Origin: Bradyrhizobium sp. CCH5-F6
GTDB lineage: Bacteria > Pseudomonadota > Alphaproteobacteria > Rhizobiales > Xanthobacteraceae
DNA length: 30,844 nucleotides
Direction: 5' to 3'
Assembly (NCBI RefSeq): GCF_001556045.1
Contig: NZ_LSIC01000187.1
Coordinates: 1-30,844 of the forward strand
Shown here: positions 15,597 to 23,731 of the stretch, piece by piece
How the letters are laid out: each line of letters opens with the position of its first letter
Position numbering within the stretch: the first letter of the stretch is position 1
Notes under the pieces: model-generated
What the model saw: the letters and a program-made list of their open reading frames with translations, nothing else
Told to the model about the DNA's origin: nothing
Databases searched by the model: none
Position numbers and translations under genes: made by a program

Positions 15597-16508
15597 CTAT
15601 ACGCCGAGCGCTTTTTCCAGCGCGGCTACGAGCGCCTCACGTTTTTCCTTGGAGAGCTTGTCGAGATTGAGCTGGCGCCATTTGACGGCCGGAAGATTGG
15701 GCACCCCGGGCAGCCCTAGCAGATCCCACTCCGGCATGCCCTGTTCGAAGCTGACCAGAAATTTCCGGTGCGCGTCCGGCATGTCGCCCACGATAGCCTT
15801 GATCATCACCTCGCGCGTCTCTTCCAGTTCGGCGAGGGGGACGGGCACTTCGGTCATCCCGACGAAGCCGTGTTCGTAGTCGTCCTTCATGTCCCGGCGC
15901 GGTGGATCGAGGACTTCCGCCATCGGTCGGTGATGGCTGAGCATGTACACGACGAAGGCCTTTCGCAGATCGTCGGTGATGCCCTCGTTGGCGAGCAAAG
16001 CGCGCACGTCGAAAAAGTCGCGCGGATGCTGCCGGTCGAGCGCCGCGACCAGCTTTCCGGCATAGAGGTCGGCGTGCGAGACGACTTGGATTTCAGCGAA
16101 GCCGAATTCGTCCTCGACGGTCGCGGTCACGGATTGCGTTTTCGCGGAATAGACGCAGCCGCGAAGGACCGGCGTCACCTCGATCTTGACGGTCGCGGCG
16201 CCGAGCTGGACGAACAGCTTGTTGACGCGGCGTTCGGCCGAGCCTTCCGTGACCTGGCACCCGGCGATTTGCGCCTTGATGCGGCCGGCGATGCGCCTGA
16301 GCGCGGCTTCGATCTCCTTGAGCGATTGGTCGCGCGGCTGCACCGGCAGATAGGTGAGGTCGATATCGACGGACAGGCGGGGCAGGTCGCGGACGAAGAG
16401 ATTGATCGCGGTCCCGCCCTTGAGCGCAAAGCAGTCTTCCTGCGCGACCAGCGGGACGACGCGGATTAGCAGAGTGACCTGTCTGCGATACTGGTCGCTA
16501 AACGGCAT
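15597..16508 (-). CDS. abiEii: AbiEii-type nucleotidyltransferase toxin
   Basis: This 303-residue protein has the AbiEii/MenT nucleotidyltransferase signature: LKGGTAINLFVRDLPR (30-44) followed by SVDIDL with acidic residues D48 and D50. Downstream, DLYAGKLVAALDRQHPRDFFDV contains the conserved Lys and the Asp-rich helix. The enzyme family transfers nucleotides onto RNA targets (tRNA for the MenT relatives), giving reversible growth arrest in type IV toxin-antitoxin and abortive phage infection. The ATG at 16508 overlaps the end of the antitoxin gene by 11 bp, which decides it over a longer frame. Confidence 0.92.
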   Translation of the reverse strand: MPFSDQYRRQVTLLIRVVPLVAQEDCFALKGGTAINLFVRDLPRLSVDIDLTYLPVQPRDQSLKEIEAALRRIAGRIKAQIAGCQVTEGSAERRVNKLFVQLGAATVKIEVTPVLRGCVYSAKTQSVTATVEDEFGFAEIQVVSHADLYAGKLVAALDRQHPRDFFDVRALLANEGITDDLRKAFVVYMLSHHRPMAEVLDPPRRDMKDDYEHGFVGMTEVPVPLAELEETREVMIKAIVGDMPDAHRKFLVSFEQGMPEWDLLGLPGVPNLPAVKWRQLNLDKLSKEKREALVAALEKALGV

Positions 16509-17337
16509 CGAGCCCTTTCGGCACGGTGATTTGATAGGTGCGGTCGAACACGCCACCTTTGACCAGCATGCGCTTGCCGCTTCCGAGATCGACGTGATCC
16601 TTGTTTATCTTGTTTTTCCAGGCATGCGAATGGCGATCGGCAAAGAAGAAGAACAGCCGCTTGGCCTTCACGCTTTGGCACGCCTTCAGCAATGTCTGCA
16701 TGCGCCTGGGGCTTAGAGTCGAGAGGCTCTCGACCAGCTTGTCCACGGCCTCGAAGCTCTCGTGATCGGGAAGCTCGTCGAGCACTTCGAGGAGCGCCCG
16801 CTCCGGCGAAGAGATCACCAGCGGCCAGCGCCATTGCCCCCATGACTGGATGACGAAGCCCTTTTCGGCCGCTTCCTTCTCGGCCGCGACGTTTGCGCGG
16901 TTGAGATCGCCTTGGGGCGGCAGGCTCGCTTCCGGCGAGAAGAACCTGGTGCTGTTGTGGAAGACGAAGTGGACGGAGAGGGGAAGCTTCGAGAGCCAAC
17001 CGGGTGGCGCGGATGGTCCGTAGAGGTGCACCTGTTGCGTGACGCGAGGCAGGTAATGCTCGTAGCCTTGAAGCGCCAGCGCCGTTCGCCCGCCGACGGC
17101 CAGCGGCGTGCGGTAAAGAAGTGTCTGAAGGGATATGACGGCCTGCTCCCAGCTCAAGGCGCCGCGCGGCTTCCGGTACACACGGCCGGCCGGCCGTTCG
17201 AGATAGCCGGCCGCGACATACTTGCTGACCAAACTGGTGGAGTAGCCGTGCTTGCTCAGCCAAGCCGCGTCAACGAGCAGCCCCTCCGGGAGATCCCGGC
17301 GGAGGTGGTTTAGCTTTCCTAGTAATTGCGTCGCCAT
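16498..17337 (-). CDS. abiEi: AbiEi-type antitoxin and transcriptional regulator
   Basis: This 279-residue protein has an N-terminal winged-helix domain (PEGLLVDAAWLSKHGYSTSL, VSKYVAAGYLERPAGRVYRK) and a larger C-terminal domain (AVGGRTALALQGYEHYLPR, PERALLEVLDELPDHESFEA). This matches AbiEi. AbiEi represses the operon by binding inverted repeats and opposes AbiEii without being a classical protein-binding antitoxin. It is the first gene of the operon. The sites at 17339-17414 are its likely targets. Confidence 0.9.
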   Translation of the reverse strand: MATQLLGKLNHLRRDLPEGLLVDAAWLSKHGYSTSLVSKYVAAGYLERPAGRVYRKPRGALSWEQAVISLQTLLYRTPLAVGGRTALALQGYEHYLPRVTQQVHLYGPSAPPGWLSKLPLSVHFVFHNSTRFFSPEASLPPQGDLNRANVAAEKEAAEKGFVIQSWGQWRWPLVISSPERALLEVLDELPDHESFEAVDKLVESLSTLSPRRMQTLLKACQSVKAKRLFFFFADRHSHAWKNKINKDHVDLGSGKRMLVKGGVFDRTYQITVPKGLDAV

Positions 17338-17338
17338 A

Positions 17339-17414
17339 CTACGTAAAATAGCGAGTTTTCAAACCAAGCGCGAGTTTAAGTTTTAGGCGATTTACGTAGC
17401 TATGATACGTGAAA
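17339..17414. promoter_or_regulatory. abiE promoter region with repeated TACGT sites
   Basis: CTACGTAAA (17339-17347) and TTTACGTAG (17391-17399) form a perfect 9-bp inverted repeat that begins 2 bp upstream of the abiEi start. A further direct copy, TACGTGAAA, lies at 17406-17414. This AT-rich stretch must hold the promoter, and the sites suit AbiEi autoregulation. The rest of the gap to 17552 shows nothing. Confidence 0.55.
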
Positions 17415-17552
17415 TTAATATTCCGTAAACCGGCCCAGCGGCCCCAGTACCGTGTGATTTCGTAGTGCTCCACGGGCCTGAAGGCCTAACCGCAGCCATG
17501 TCAGCGCGCGCACTGCTTGTGCGAATTCCGGCCGGCCGCTTTGGAAATCGCG

Positions 17553-18275
17553 CTAAGGGAGGGCAACTAGCTCGGCGAGTTTGGTGGCGACGTCCGCCAT
17601 CGACTCTTCTGCAGTGTCGAGACCGGTCCGAGAGGCAAGCATAGGGCTGATGTTCCTGAGAGCTTCATACGTCGTCTGGTGGACAACGGGAACGATGCGC
17701 GCACCGGCGAGCAGTACCGAAAGCTCCTTGTCGGCGATGCTCTCTTTTGGGAGGCGTTGCAGCAACGCAGGGGTCACCAATACGATCCCAATCCGCGAGT
17801 TCGCCAGGCCCTTGTCGATGGCGCGCATCAATGGAACGCCAAGGCCAACGTCCTTTTCGCTGAACCATACTTTGACGCCTCGTGCCTCAAGCAGATCGTG
17901 CAATTGTTTGGCTGCGCCCTGCCGGTCGTCCCACGCATGGCAAAGAAACATATCTCGAAGGTCAAGGGTCGCTTGCTTCTCAACGGCCTCGCGGACTGGA
18001 GTGAGCTCGCGCACCTCGGTCGGCGTGTACAGCACGGATGAGCCGGGTCGCGACCATCTGGCCCTTACGCGACTGCCAGACCCACCGCCGCTGCTTCGGC
18101 CGCCCGAGCTGCTTCCTGACGAAGAGTACGACGGGGACGAGTAGTAAGATGGGGGCGAGTACGAGCTGTAGCTGTGGCCACCGTAGCGGCGCCCCCAACT
18201 TCCCCGGCATGCCGGGCAGTTCGCCGCAGCGCTGGCTGAGCGATGGCCTTCTACTGGTGCTGTGCATCTAGCCAC
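17553..18275 (-). CDS. TIR-domain protein with Ser/Tyr/Gly-rich N-terminus
   Basis: This 240-residue protein has an N-terminal cysteine-containing segment (MARCTAPVEGHRSASAAANC, PAC; Cys4, 20, 23). A low-complexity region rich in Ser, Tyr and Gly spans about 26-80. A C-terminal TIR domain spans about 107-238 (DMFLCHAWDDRQGAAKQLHD, VWFSEKDVGLG, IGIVLVTPALL). E184 in ADKELSVLLA is the candidate NADase glutamate. The GTG start at 18275 has AGGAG at about 7 nt and lies 10 bp after a 69-aa gene, so the two form an operon. A role in NAD-dependent phage defence is inferred from the domain. Confidence 0.85.
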   Translation of the reverse strand: MARCTAPVEGHRSASAAANCPACRGSWGRRYGGHSYSSYSPPSYYSSPSYSSSGSSSGGRSSGGGSGSRVRARWSRPGSSVLYTPTEVRELTPVREAVEKQATLDLRDMFLCHAWDDRQGAAKQLHDLLEARGVKVWFSEKDVGLGVPLMRAIDKGLANSRIGIVLVTPALLQRLPKESIADKELSVLLAGARIVPVVHQTTYEALRNISPMLASRTGLDTAEESMADVATKLAELVALP

Positions 18276-18285
18276 GCTGCGTCTC

Positions 18286-18495
18286 CTACTTGCCTTTGAC
18301 AATCTGCGACAGCGATGCGCCGCCCATGCGTTCACGCAGCATGTCGAGGCGCATGTCGCTGCGGACGCTGGGCGCGAAGTCGGGCCCGTAGGTCTTGCGC
18401 AGAGTGCCCACGAGGGTGTCGCCACGCTTCTGGCGAATCTCGCCATCCTGGTCGCGGCAGCGATCATCCAGGCCGCTATTGCAGTGCTTAGTCAT
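18286..18495 (-). CDS. small partner protein of the TIR gene, 69 aa
   Basis: The protein starts MTKHCNSGLDDRCRDQDGEI, is strongly charged, and ends in a regular helical segment (SDMRLDMLRERMGGASLSQI). LRKTYGPDFAPS in the middle looks conserved; I associate this sequence with small genes beside TIR and XRE genes in other bacteria, without a known function. AAAGGA is placed 9 nt before the ATG. It is the first gene of a two-gene operon with the TIR protein, divergent from the XRE regulator. Confidence 0.65.
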   Translation of the reverse strand: MTKHCNSGLDDRCRDQDGEIRQKRGDTLVGTLRKTYGPDFAPSVRSDMRLDMLRERMGGASLSQIVKGK

Positions 18496-18538
18496 CGAAA
18501 CTGATCCTTTCTATCCCCGACACTGAGTCGACGATTCC

Positions 18539-18586
18539 GTACAACTATATCTGTACAGTTTGCGTCCCGTCAACTGGTGTGGTACA
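18539..18586. promoter_or_regulatory. divergent operator with GTACA half-sites
   Basis: GTACA (18539-18543) and TGTAC (18552-18556) are inverted around the AT-rich octamer ACTATATC; a third GTACA lies at 18582-18586. The site sits between the divergently transcribed 69-aa/TIR genes and the XRE/ImmA genes, where the XRE protein could control both. Confidence 0.5.
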
Positions 18587-18600
18587 AAATCGTCTGATAG

Positions 18601-18623
18601 CGGCGCGGTCCTAAACCGCGCCG
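18601..18623 (+). repeat. GC-rich hairpin in the XRE leader
   Basis: CGGCGCGGT (18601-18609) and ACCGCGCCG (18615-18623) form a perfect 9-bp stem with the loop CCTAA, 23 bp before the XRE start. There is no T-run after it, so it may be a leader structure rather than a terminator. Confidence 0.5.
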
Positions 18624-18646
18624 TTACGATTCGACGAGAGGTCTGA

Positions 18647-18973
18647 ATGGCGCTGGCTTCAAAAATCAAAGAATTAAGACTCAAAAAAAAGAAGTCACTT
18701 CAAGATGTTGCTGATGAGGTCGGCGCGTCGAAGGCGCACATTTGGGACCTCGAGACCGGCAAGAGCAGCAATCCGTCCATCGAGCTTCTGACCAGGCTGG
18801 CGAAATGCTTCGACGTCAGCGTCGCCGACTTGATCGGCGAGAATCCGACAGGCGAGGGGGCCGATCCGCAGGTCGTGGCCATGTATCGTGAGTTGAACGA
18901 GCTGAGTCCTGCCGACCGCCAGGCCATTCAGGCCATGATGGATCACCTGAAGAGCCGCAAGCCCAAGGGGTAG
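18647..18973 (+). CDS. XRE-family transcriptional regulator
   Basis: This 108-residue protein has a canonical Cro/C1-type HTH at about 6-62 (KIKELRLKKKKSLQDVADEV, GASKAHIWDLETGKS, LLTRLAKCFDVSVADLIGE) and a short C-terminal helix (ELSPADRQAIQAMMDHL). It is followed 2 bp later by an ImmA/IrrE protease gene. In this well-known pairing the protease inactivates the repressor by cleavage after a signal such as DNA damage. It lies divergent from the TIR operon and could hold it silent until induction. Confidence 0.93.
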   Translation: MALASKIKELRLKKKKSLQDVADEVGASKAHIWDLETGKSSNPSIELLTRLAKCFDVSVADLIGENPTGEGADPQVVAMYRELNELSPADRQAIQAMMDHLKSRKPKG

Positions 18974-18975
18974 CC

Positions 18976-19863
18976 ATGAAGATCTCGCGGATGGACTTGG
19001 CCGACACGGGCTCACCGATGGGCCTCGTCACCAAGATACTGTCCGTCGAGAAGGGCCTGCCGATACCGGTGCCGATTGAAGAGCTGGCCAAGCAGCTCGA
19101 TATCGAGAAGATCGCGCCGCTTGAGACCGAGGGCTTTGAAGGCGGCCTTGTGACCGACGACGCCCGTTCGACTGGCTTCATCCTCGTCAACCGCGCGGCG
19201 CCTTCTGGGCGCCGCAGATTCACCATCGGGCATGAGCTGGGGCACTTCTTAATTGTGTCTCACAAGCCGGTAGAGCCCGGCAAATTCCTTTGCTCACGGG
19301 CCGACATGGCAAAATGGTCGGCCGACCAGGGCGACCGCTATGCTCGCATGGAGGCCGAGGCGAACGAGTTCTCCGGCCTTCTCCTGATCCCGCCGCCGTC
19401 GCTGCGGAAATTCATCCCGAAGGGTGATCCGACGCTTGCACACATCCCTCTGGTCGCGAAACATTTCGACGTCAGCAAAGAGGCGGCCGCCCGCGCCTAC
19501 GCCCGCTATCACCCCGAACAACTGGCCATCGTGGTGATCAAGGACGGCATCGTCCGACGCGCCCACAAGGGACCGACATTCCCATGGATTTCGGCAGCCT
19601 ACGGCAAGCCCGTGCCGCGGGCATCTAGCTTCTACGCGAAGGATGTGCGCCAGCGCGTCGCCAGCGAATTGTCATCGATCATTCCCGAGCTTTGGGTCGA
19701 CCTCAAGCAAGGGCAACGGGCGGAGCTCTTCGAGCAGGTGTATCCTCAGCAGGACGGATATGCGCTGTTGATGCTCTGGCTCGAAATCGAGGAGGCCGAA
19801 GAGGCGGATGATGACCGGACGTCGACGCAGCGCTTCAGAGATCAGCAGGCGCGCTGGCGCTAG
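18976..19863 (+). CDS. ImmA/IrrE-family metallo-endopeptidase
   Basis: This 295-residue protein has the zinc-protease motif HELGH at 86-90 (RFTIGHELGHFLIVSH) and a third-ligand region EAEANEFSGLLLIP (127-140). A helical region (LAHIPLVAKHFDVSKEAAARA) that resembles substrate-recognition segments follows, then a C-terminal domain. Family members cleave XRE-type repressors. The gene starts 2 bp after the regulator's stop, with AGGGG overlapping the end of the upstream gene. An anti-repressor role for the divergent TIR operon is inferred from position. Confidence 0.92.
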   Translation: MKISRMDLADTGSPMGLVTKILSVEKGLPIPVPIEELAKQLDIEKIAPLETEGFEGGLVTDDARSTGFILVNRAAPSGRRRFTIGHELGHFLIVSHKPVEPGKFLCSRADMAKWSADQGDRYARMEAEANEFSGLLLIPPPSLRKFIPKGDPTLAHIPLVAKHFDVSKEAAARAYARYHPEQLAIVVIKDGIVRRAHKGPTFPWISAAYGKPVPRASSFYAKDVRQRVASELSSIIPELWVDLKQGQRAELFEQVYPQQDGYALLMLWLEIEEAEEADDDRTSTQRFRDQQARWR

Positions 19864-19975
19864 TCGCATTTGCGATTTTGCGATGTTCGGCTTCATCTCC
19901 AATGACACGCCGGGAAGCGATTTCCAAAGGCTGGCTCCGACACGGTCTGGGACCATCGTAAGGCTACCTTTCGCT

Positions 19976-21004
19976 TTATCCGTTCAGCTTGCCGTAGGCA
20001 GACAAAATTTGCGCTGTCTCGGCACCGTCGATGATGCAGTACCGTCGTGGCCGGCGCGGATCGTAAGCAAGGCTCTCCGTGACTCGAACCACTGTGTTCT
20101 CAATTTTGTTGCAGTGCTGCACCACGATTAGATCGACCGGCTCTTCGAACGCACGGATGAGCTGATCGCCGCGTTTGCCCATGTTGCCGGGATGGAGTGG
20201 GCCAGGTACGGACGGTCCTTTAAAGATAAAGGCTGCCGACGTCGGCTTGTCGTCGATCGTCAAGCGCGCGGTCTGCAGGTCGGATTTCTCGCCACCCCAA
20301 TCCTTCGACACGTAAGGCTCCCCAATGATGTCGGCGAAGGCCTGTTTGACCGCTGCTTCGGGCATGCTCTCGATTGCTCTGAGGTCAGCGGCTGTTGGCT
20401 GCGGCCTCTGCTCAACTCGTGAGAATTGGTCAATTTGCTGCGGATAGATGCGGATCGATGTGGCGATGGGCATGGGAAGGACAGCGCCTTCAATCTCTTC
20501 GCCGATGATGTAAGGAAAGACTTCGGCCTTTTGACCATTGAATTCGAAGTGGCCGGCAACAAGCATGCGCTTCTTGCCCTTCAATACCCCGACCGAGGTG
20601 TCCGAGAAGAAATGCTCGTTGCTCATTTCGCCAAACATTTCGTATTCGGTTGTCGCCAGAGGTATGTTTCCTCTTAGGGTCGCGTTCTTGGGCAGCTTTC
20701 CTTTTTGCGCCCGCCTGCTTGCCTCGGCTGCGCCGGAAAACGAAAATACGCCCCACACGAAACCCAGGACGCGTTTGCCTTCGACGTCCTTCATGGCAAC
20801 AACTTCGGTGAGATTTGGAAACCTACCGTGTCGCAGCAGCTCTTGAGCCGTGGCGGTAACGTCTCTCATTGCCAGTACCCGTTCGCCCGAATTTTCGACG
20901 AGGGGGTTTTGCGCTTCGACTGCGAAATTGACGTCAGCGAGCAAGCCAAGGCGCCGGCTGTTGAGGTAGTACGGAAAAAGCCGAGTGTCCTCGAAGCCGG
21001 CCAT
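19976..21004 (-). CDS. uncharacterised 342-aa protein, third gene of the minus-strand TIR-caspase cassette
   Basis: No family with known function is recognised. The N-terminal half (DTRLFPYYLNSRRLGLLADV to about 170) looks like an alpha/beta domain. The C-terminal part has WGGEKSDLQTARLTID (237-251), SAAFIFKGPSVPG (257-269), GKRGDQLIRAF and LIVVQHCNKI. The Asp242...Lys262...Gln281 spacing is weakly like a PD-(D/E)XK nuclease fold, although the usual Glu before Lys is absent. It starts 47 bp after the caspase gene with GGAG upstream, so it belongs to that operon. It could be an extra effector or a protease target. Confidence 0.7.
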   Translation of the reverse strand: MAGFEDTRLFPYYLNSRRLGLLADVNFAVEAQNPLVENSGERVLAMRDVTATAQELLRHGRFPNLTEVVAMKDVEGKRVLGFVWGVFSFSGAAEASRRAQKGKLPKNATLRGNIPLATTEYEMFGEMSNEHFFSDTSVGVLKGKKRMLVAGHFEFNGQKAEVFPYIIGEEIEGAVLPMPIATSIRIYPQQIDQFSRVEQRPQPTAADLRAIESMPEAAVKQAFADIIGEPYVSKDWGGEKSDLQTARLTIDDKPTSAAFIFKGPSVPGPLHPGNMGKRGDQLIRAFEEPVDLIVVQHCNKIENTVVRVTESLAYDPRRPRRYCIIDGAETAQILSAYGKLNG

Positions 21005-21051
21005 GTCAACGCACTCCCGTTATTGGCGCTCATGCTCGTAGAGCAGGGGGC

Positions 21052-22020
21052 CTACAGTCGACCCCGCTGAACAAGCTGCAGGTAGAACTTTCCGAGGTCG
21101 GTGAGAAGCACAAAGCCCGACCGCTCAGCACTCCAATACAGATCCGTTCCGACTTTCGGCCGGACCAAGCCCGCGATCTGATACTGCTTCAGCTTCTTGA
21201 AGATGGCGACGTTCTCGGGCTTTGCCGCCCCGACGTTGGTCTCTTCGAAGGTCGGATCGAGTTGATACTCGTGCTCCGGCCCTGAAAAATACCTCGCCAG
21301 CTCGCGCAGCGTCCGATGGTCGACCTTAGGTTCGCAAAGCCGCACGGGCTCAAGATGCGCCGCGTGAGACTTGTACAGCGGACGCTGATCCCAAGCTCCC
21401 AGCGCGGCCTCAGCGTAGGCATAGATCGAGGCCGCGGAAACCCGGCCGCGGACGTCCGCAGCACCGCCACGCAACGCGCCCAACACGAGGTTCGTGAAAA
21501 CGCCGTGACCGTTGACCTCCATAGAAGGTTCGTCGGACCGGGACGCCGCAAGAACCGTTACGCCCTCTCGCAGCAGGACCTTTTCCATCCCGCCGTTCTG
21601 AAAGGGATTGATATTGCCGGTCGAACCGCTGAAGCAGCAGTCGATGATGAGAAGAACAGTACTCGCCTTGGATTTGTTGGCGAGATTGACCAGGTCATCC
21701 ATGGCCAGACCGGGATCGCCCTCGCTACCCTCCTGGGTGACTAGGTAAGCGCCCGTCGACGTGGTCGCGCCGTGGCCGGAGAAATAGAACAGGACATCAC
21801 CGTTGAACCCGGCAAAGAGATCGTCCCATGCCGTCCTCAACGTCGCCCGAGTTACGCGCTGTTTGCCCGGGCTCGTCAGCAGACGGGTGTCGAAGTTCCT
21901 CGACTGATCTGCATGAAAGCTGATGAGCTCGTCCATAGCCTGCACGTCCGCAACGCAGGCACCAAGCGGCGTGACGTTGTCGTACTCGTTGATGCCGACG
22001 AGTAAGGCGCGCTTGCTCAC
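21052..22020 (-). CDS. caspase-like protease of a type IV Thoeris-like cassette
   Basis: This 322-residue protein has a caspase/metacaspase-type peptidase domain: SKRALLVGINEYDNVTPLG at the start, the His motif DVLFYFSGHGA (H83) and the Cys motif LLIIDCCFSGS (C129), so the dyad is intact. A separate C-terminal region (from about 235) ends in a winged-helix-like stretch (IFKKLKQYQIAGLVRPKVG ... LLTDLGKFYLQL) shared with the second caspase here. In type IV Thoeris a TIR product activates such a protease, which then degrades cell proteins. The GTG start overlaps the stop of the TIR-like gene (GTGA), showing tight coupling. Confidence 0.88.
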   Translation of the reverse strand: MSKRALLVGINEYDNVTPLGACVADVQAMDELISFHADQSRNFDTRLLTSPGKQRVTRATLRTAWDDLFAGFNGDVLFYFSGHGATTSTGAYLVTQEGSEGDPGLAMDDLVNLANKSKASTVLLIIDCCFSGSTGNINPFQNGGMEKVLLREGVTVLAASRSDEPSMEVNGHGVFTNLVLGALRGGAADVRGRVSAASIYAYAEAALGAWDQRPLYKSHAAHLEPVRLCEPKVDHRTLRELARYFSGPEHEYQLDPTFEETNVGAAKPENVAIFKKLKQYQIAGLVRPKVGTDLYWSAERSGFVLLTDLGKFYLQLVQRGRL

Positions 22021-22403
22021 AGTTTGTCGAGAAAGGCTTTGATGTTGGCCCAGGACCACCCAACAACCGACACGCCGGAAAGCTCGGCGGGGAGGGAGGT
22101 CGGGCGCTCATCTGACGTTGTGTAGATGCCGCGAACGGCAACTTTTTCTTCTTTCGACGTCTTGATCTCCCAGAGCTGGCCGGCCGCGTTCTTGGTGTTC
22201 TTGCTAACCAACGCAATCGTGCCGTCGCAGCCCTTGATGCGCGACCGGCACTTTGTTTTCCATTGTTCGTCCCAGGGCTCTTTCACTGACATGTCGACGA
22301 ATTCGAATGGGCTCTTCTCGTTCTTGGCTTGGCCTACCAGGTAGTCCCGGGCCCATTTGTCCTCGACGGCGAAAGCGATGAAAATTCTGTTCTTTGTTGC
22401 CAT
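22017..22403 (-). CDS. ThsB-like (MTH538-type) TIR protein
   Basis: This 128-residue single-domain protein shows the MTH538/ThsB TIR pattern: strand RIFIAFAVEDKWARDYL, then SPFEFVDMSVKEPWDEQW, then the core strand GTIALVSKNT. GQLWEIKTSKEE carries the candidate catalytic Glu79, and the C-terminal strand and helix are GVSVVGWSWANIKAFLDKL. ThsB proteins sense phage and convert NAD into a cyclic ADP-ribose isomer. AAGGA lies 7-8 nt before the ATG and a candidate promoter is upstream. It is the first gene of a three-gene operon with the caspase. Confidence 0.85.
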   Translation of the reverse strand: MATKNRIFIAFAVEDKWARDYLVGQAKNEKSPFEFVDMSVKEPWDEQWKTKCRSRIKGCDGTIALVSKNTKNAAGQLWEIKTSKEEKVAVRGIYTTSDERPTSLPAELSGVSVVGWSWANIKAFLDKL

Positions 22404-22425
22404 ATGATTCTTCCTTCTCGCCGCG

Positions 22426-22454
22426 ATTGTGGAGAAAGCCGGGAGTTACGTCAA
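22426..22454 (-). promoter_or_regulatory. candidate sigma-70-type promoter of the minus-strand TIR-caspase operon
   Basis: On the minus strand TTGACG (22454-22449) and CACAAT (22431-22426) are separated by 17 bp, about 23 bp before the ThsB-like start. If real, the cassette can be expressed independently of the fic gene upstream. Confidence 0.4.
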
Positions 22455-22561
22455 ATTGCAAAGGGAAATCCTTGTGGGATACTGGCGACAGTCGAGGGTG
22501 GGCCGGCGGAACGCCCAAGCCGGAGGTATCTCGCGACGAATTATGGCTCATCTGCCCGGCT

Positions 22562-23731
22562 TTAGACGGCAGGTTGATACAGTCTTGGAAACCATCGATC
22601 GACGAGGGCTGTCGGAAACCCGAGCTTCACAGGTGAGCGCGTGGTCGGCGAGACCAGGTAGCCCTTTTCAATAAGTGCATTGAGGACGGTCCGAGCCTGT
22701 CGCTCTTCATAGCCCGTGAGTGCCGGCGCGTGGCCTCGCGCGTACTCACCAGCCATGACGGCTTCACGCAGTAAAGGCCAGGAGCCCTTTGGCAGCCGTT
22801 TTGCGCGGGTTTCCTCTTCTGTCCAAATCTCCATACGCCTGAGCAGTTCTTCTGGCTCCAGAAGCCCGGCCATGAAGTCAACCTGATCGACGCAGGTCGT
22901 CAGGAAGAATTTGCAGAAATCAATGAGCCCGGCCATCGTGAGATTGCCGCGCCCATCGAGATCGCCGCGTCGCGGTTCGTCAGCCGCCTGTAGGTTGGCC
23001 TTGTAATCGGCGACGAGTCGCGCCAGCCCGCGCGAAACGGCCCACAGCTCAGAACCGACATCCAGCTCGCGCAAGAGCGCATGCGAGAACAGGCGCGTCA
23101 CTCGGCCGTTACCGTCAAGAAACGGGTGTATCCAGGCCAACCGATGGTGGGAAGCGGCAACGCCGATGATCTTGCGCAGCCGCGAAAGATGCTTTGAGGA
23201 ATAGCCTTCGGCAAACCGCGCCAAGAACGCGGGGAGGTCTGCGGGAGGGGGCGGGATGTGCGCGCCTACTTTGACGTGGTCCTTCCGCAGCTCGCCCGGG
23301 ACCATCTTGATCTTCGCTTTAGTGGTGGGGTGTTCGGCGACGAGCAGCTCCTCGGGCAAGCGTTCGCAGAAGTTTTTGTGCGTCCAGACGATGAAGTCGA
23401 CGGATAGCACGGGCGAGGGGGCTTCACCGCGATCGATCATCCGCTGCACCTCGATGTGGGCGCGCGCCTCCAATTGCAGGTTGCGGCGCTCCGGGTCCCT
23501 GGCGAAGTCGTCGTGAAGGGCGCGGTCGATGTCGATAGGCAAGGTGTTGTGGCCCTCGATGAGGTTCGAGTAATAGCAGTTCATCGAACGCACCAGGTCG
23601 CCGACGGAACCCCGCATGACGGGATGAAGGCGGCCGGCCAGGGTGCTGGCCTTGGCAACCAGGTCAGTGGCCAGGTCTTCGAGTTCCTGCCGGTCGTCGG
23701 GCAGGAGGGGTTCCATCGCTGATACGTTCAT
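22562..23731 (-). CDS. Fic-domain AMP-transferase-like protein
   Basis: This protein of about 389 residues has the full Fic active-site motif HPFLDGNGRVTR (202-213). It carries the autoinhibitory helix motif SNLIEG (55-60) near the N-terminus, the class II arrangement in which Glu59 blocks ATP binding. An HTH-like C-terminal region follows (TGYEERQARTVLNALIEKGY, LVSPTTRSPVKL). Fic proteins usually AMPylate target proteins. It lies between the two TIR-caspase cassettes, on the same strand as the first and 158 bp upstream of it. Starts at 23731 or 23716 are both possible. Tandem TTGCCG repeats at about 23733-23830 may be operators. Confidence 0.92.
   Translation of the reverse strand: MNVSAMEPLLPDDRQELEDLATDLVAKASTLAGRLHPVMRGSVGDLVRSMNCYYSNLIEGHNTLPIDIDRALHDDFARDPERRNLQLEARAHIEVQRMIDRGEAPSPVLSVDFIVWTHKNFCERLPEELLVAEHPTTKAKIKMVPGELRKDHVKVGAHIPPPPADLPAFLARFAEGYSSKHLSRLRKIIGVAASHHRLAWIHPFLDGNGRVTRLFSHALLRELDVGSELWAVSRGLARLVADYKANLQAADEPRRGDLDGRGNLTMAGLIDFCKFFLTTCVDQVDFMAGLLEPEELLRRMEIWTEEETRAKRLPKGSWPLLREAVMAGEYARGHAPALTGYEERQARTVLNALIEKGYLVSPTTRSPVKLGFPTALVDRWFPRLYQPAV

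Noticed and set aside
15768..16469. A 233-codon plus-strand frame opposite abiEii.
   Set aside because: It is a shadow of the well-supported AbiEii gene.
18276..18467. Extending the TIR protein upstream to an ATG at 18467.
   Set aside because: The extension overlaps the 69-aa gene in another frame and has no homology-like features; the GTG at 18275 has a good ribosome binding site.
21052..22403. Reading the minus-strand TIR-like gene and caspase as one fused protein.
   Set aside because: They are in different frames and joined by a GTGA stop-start overlap, so they are separate coupled genes.
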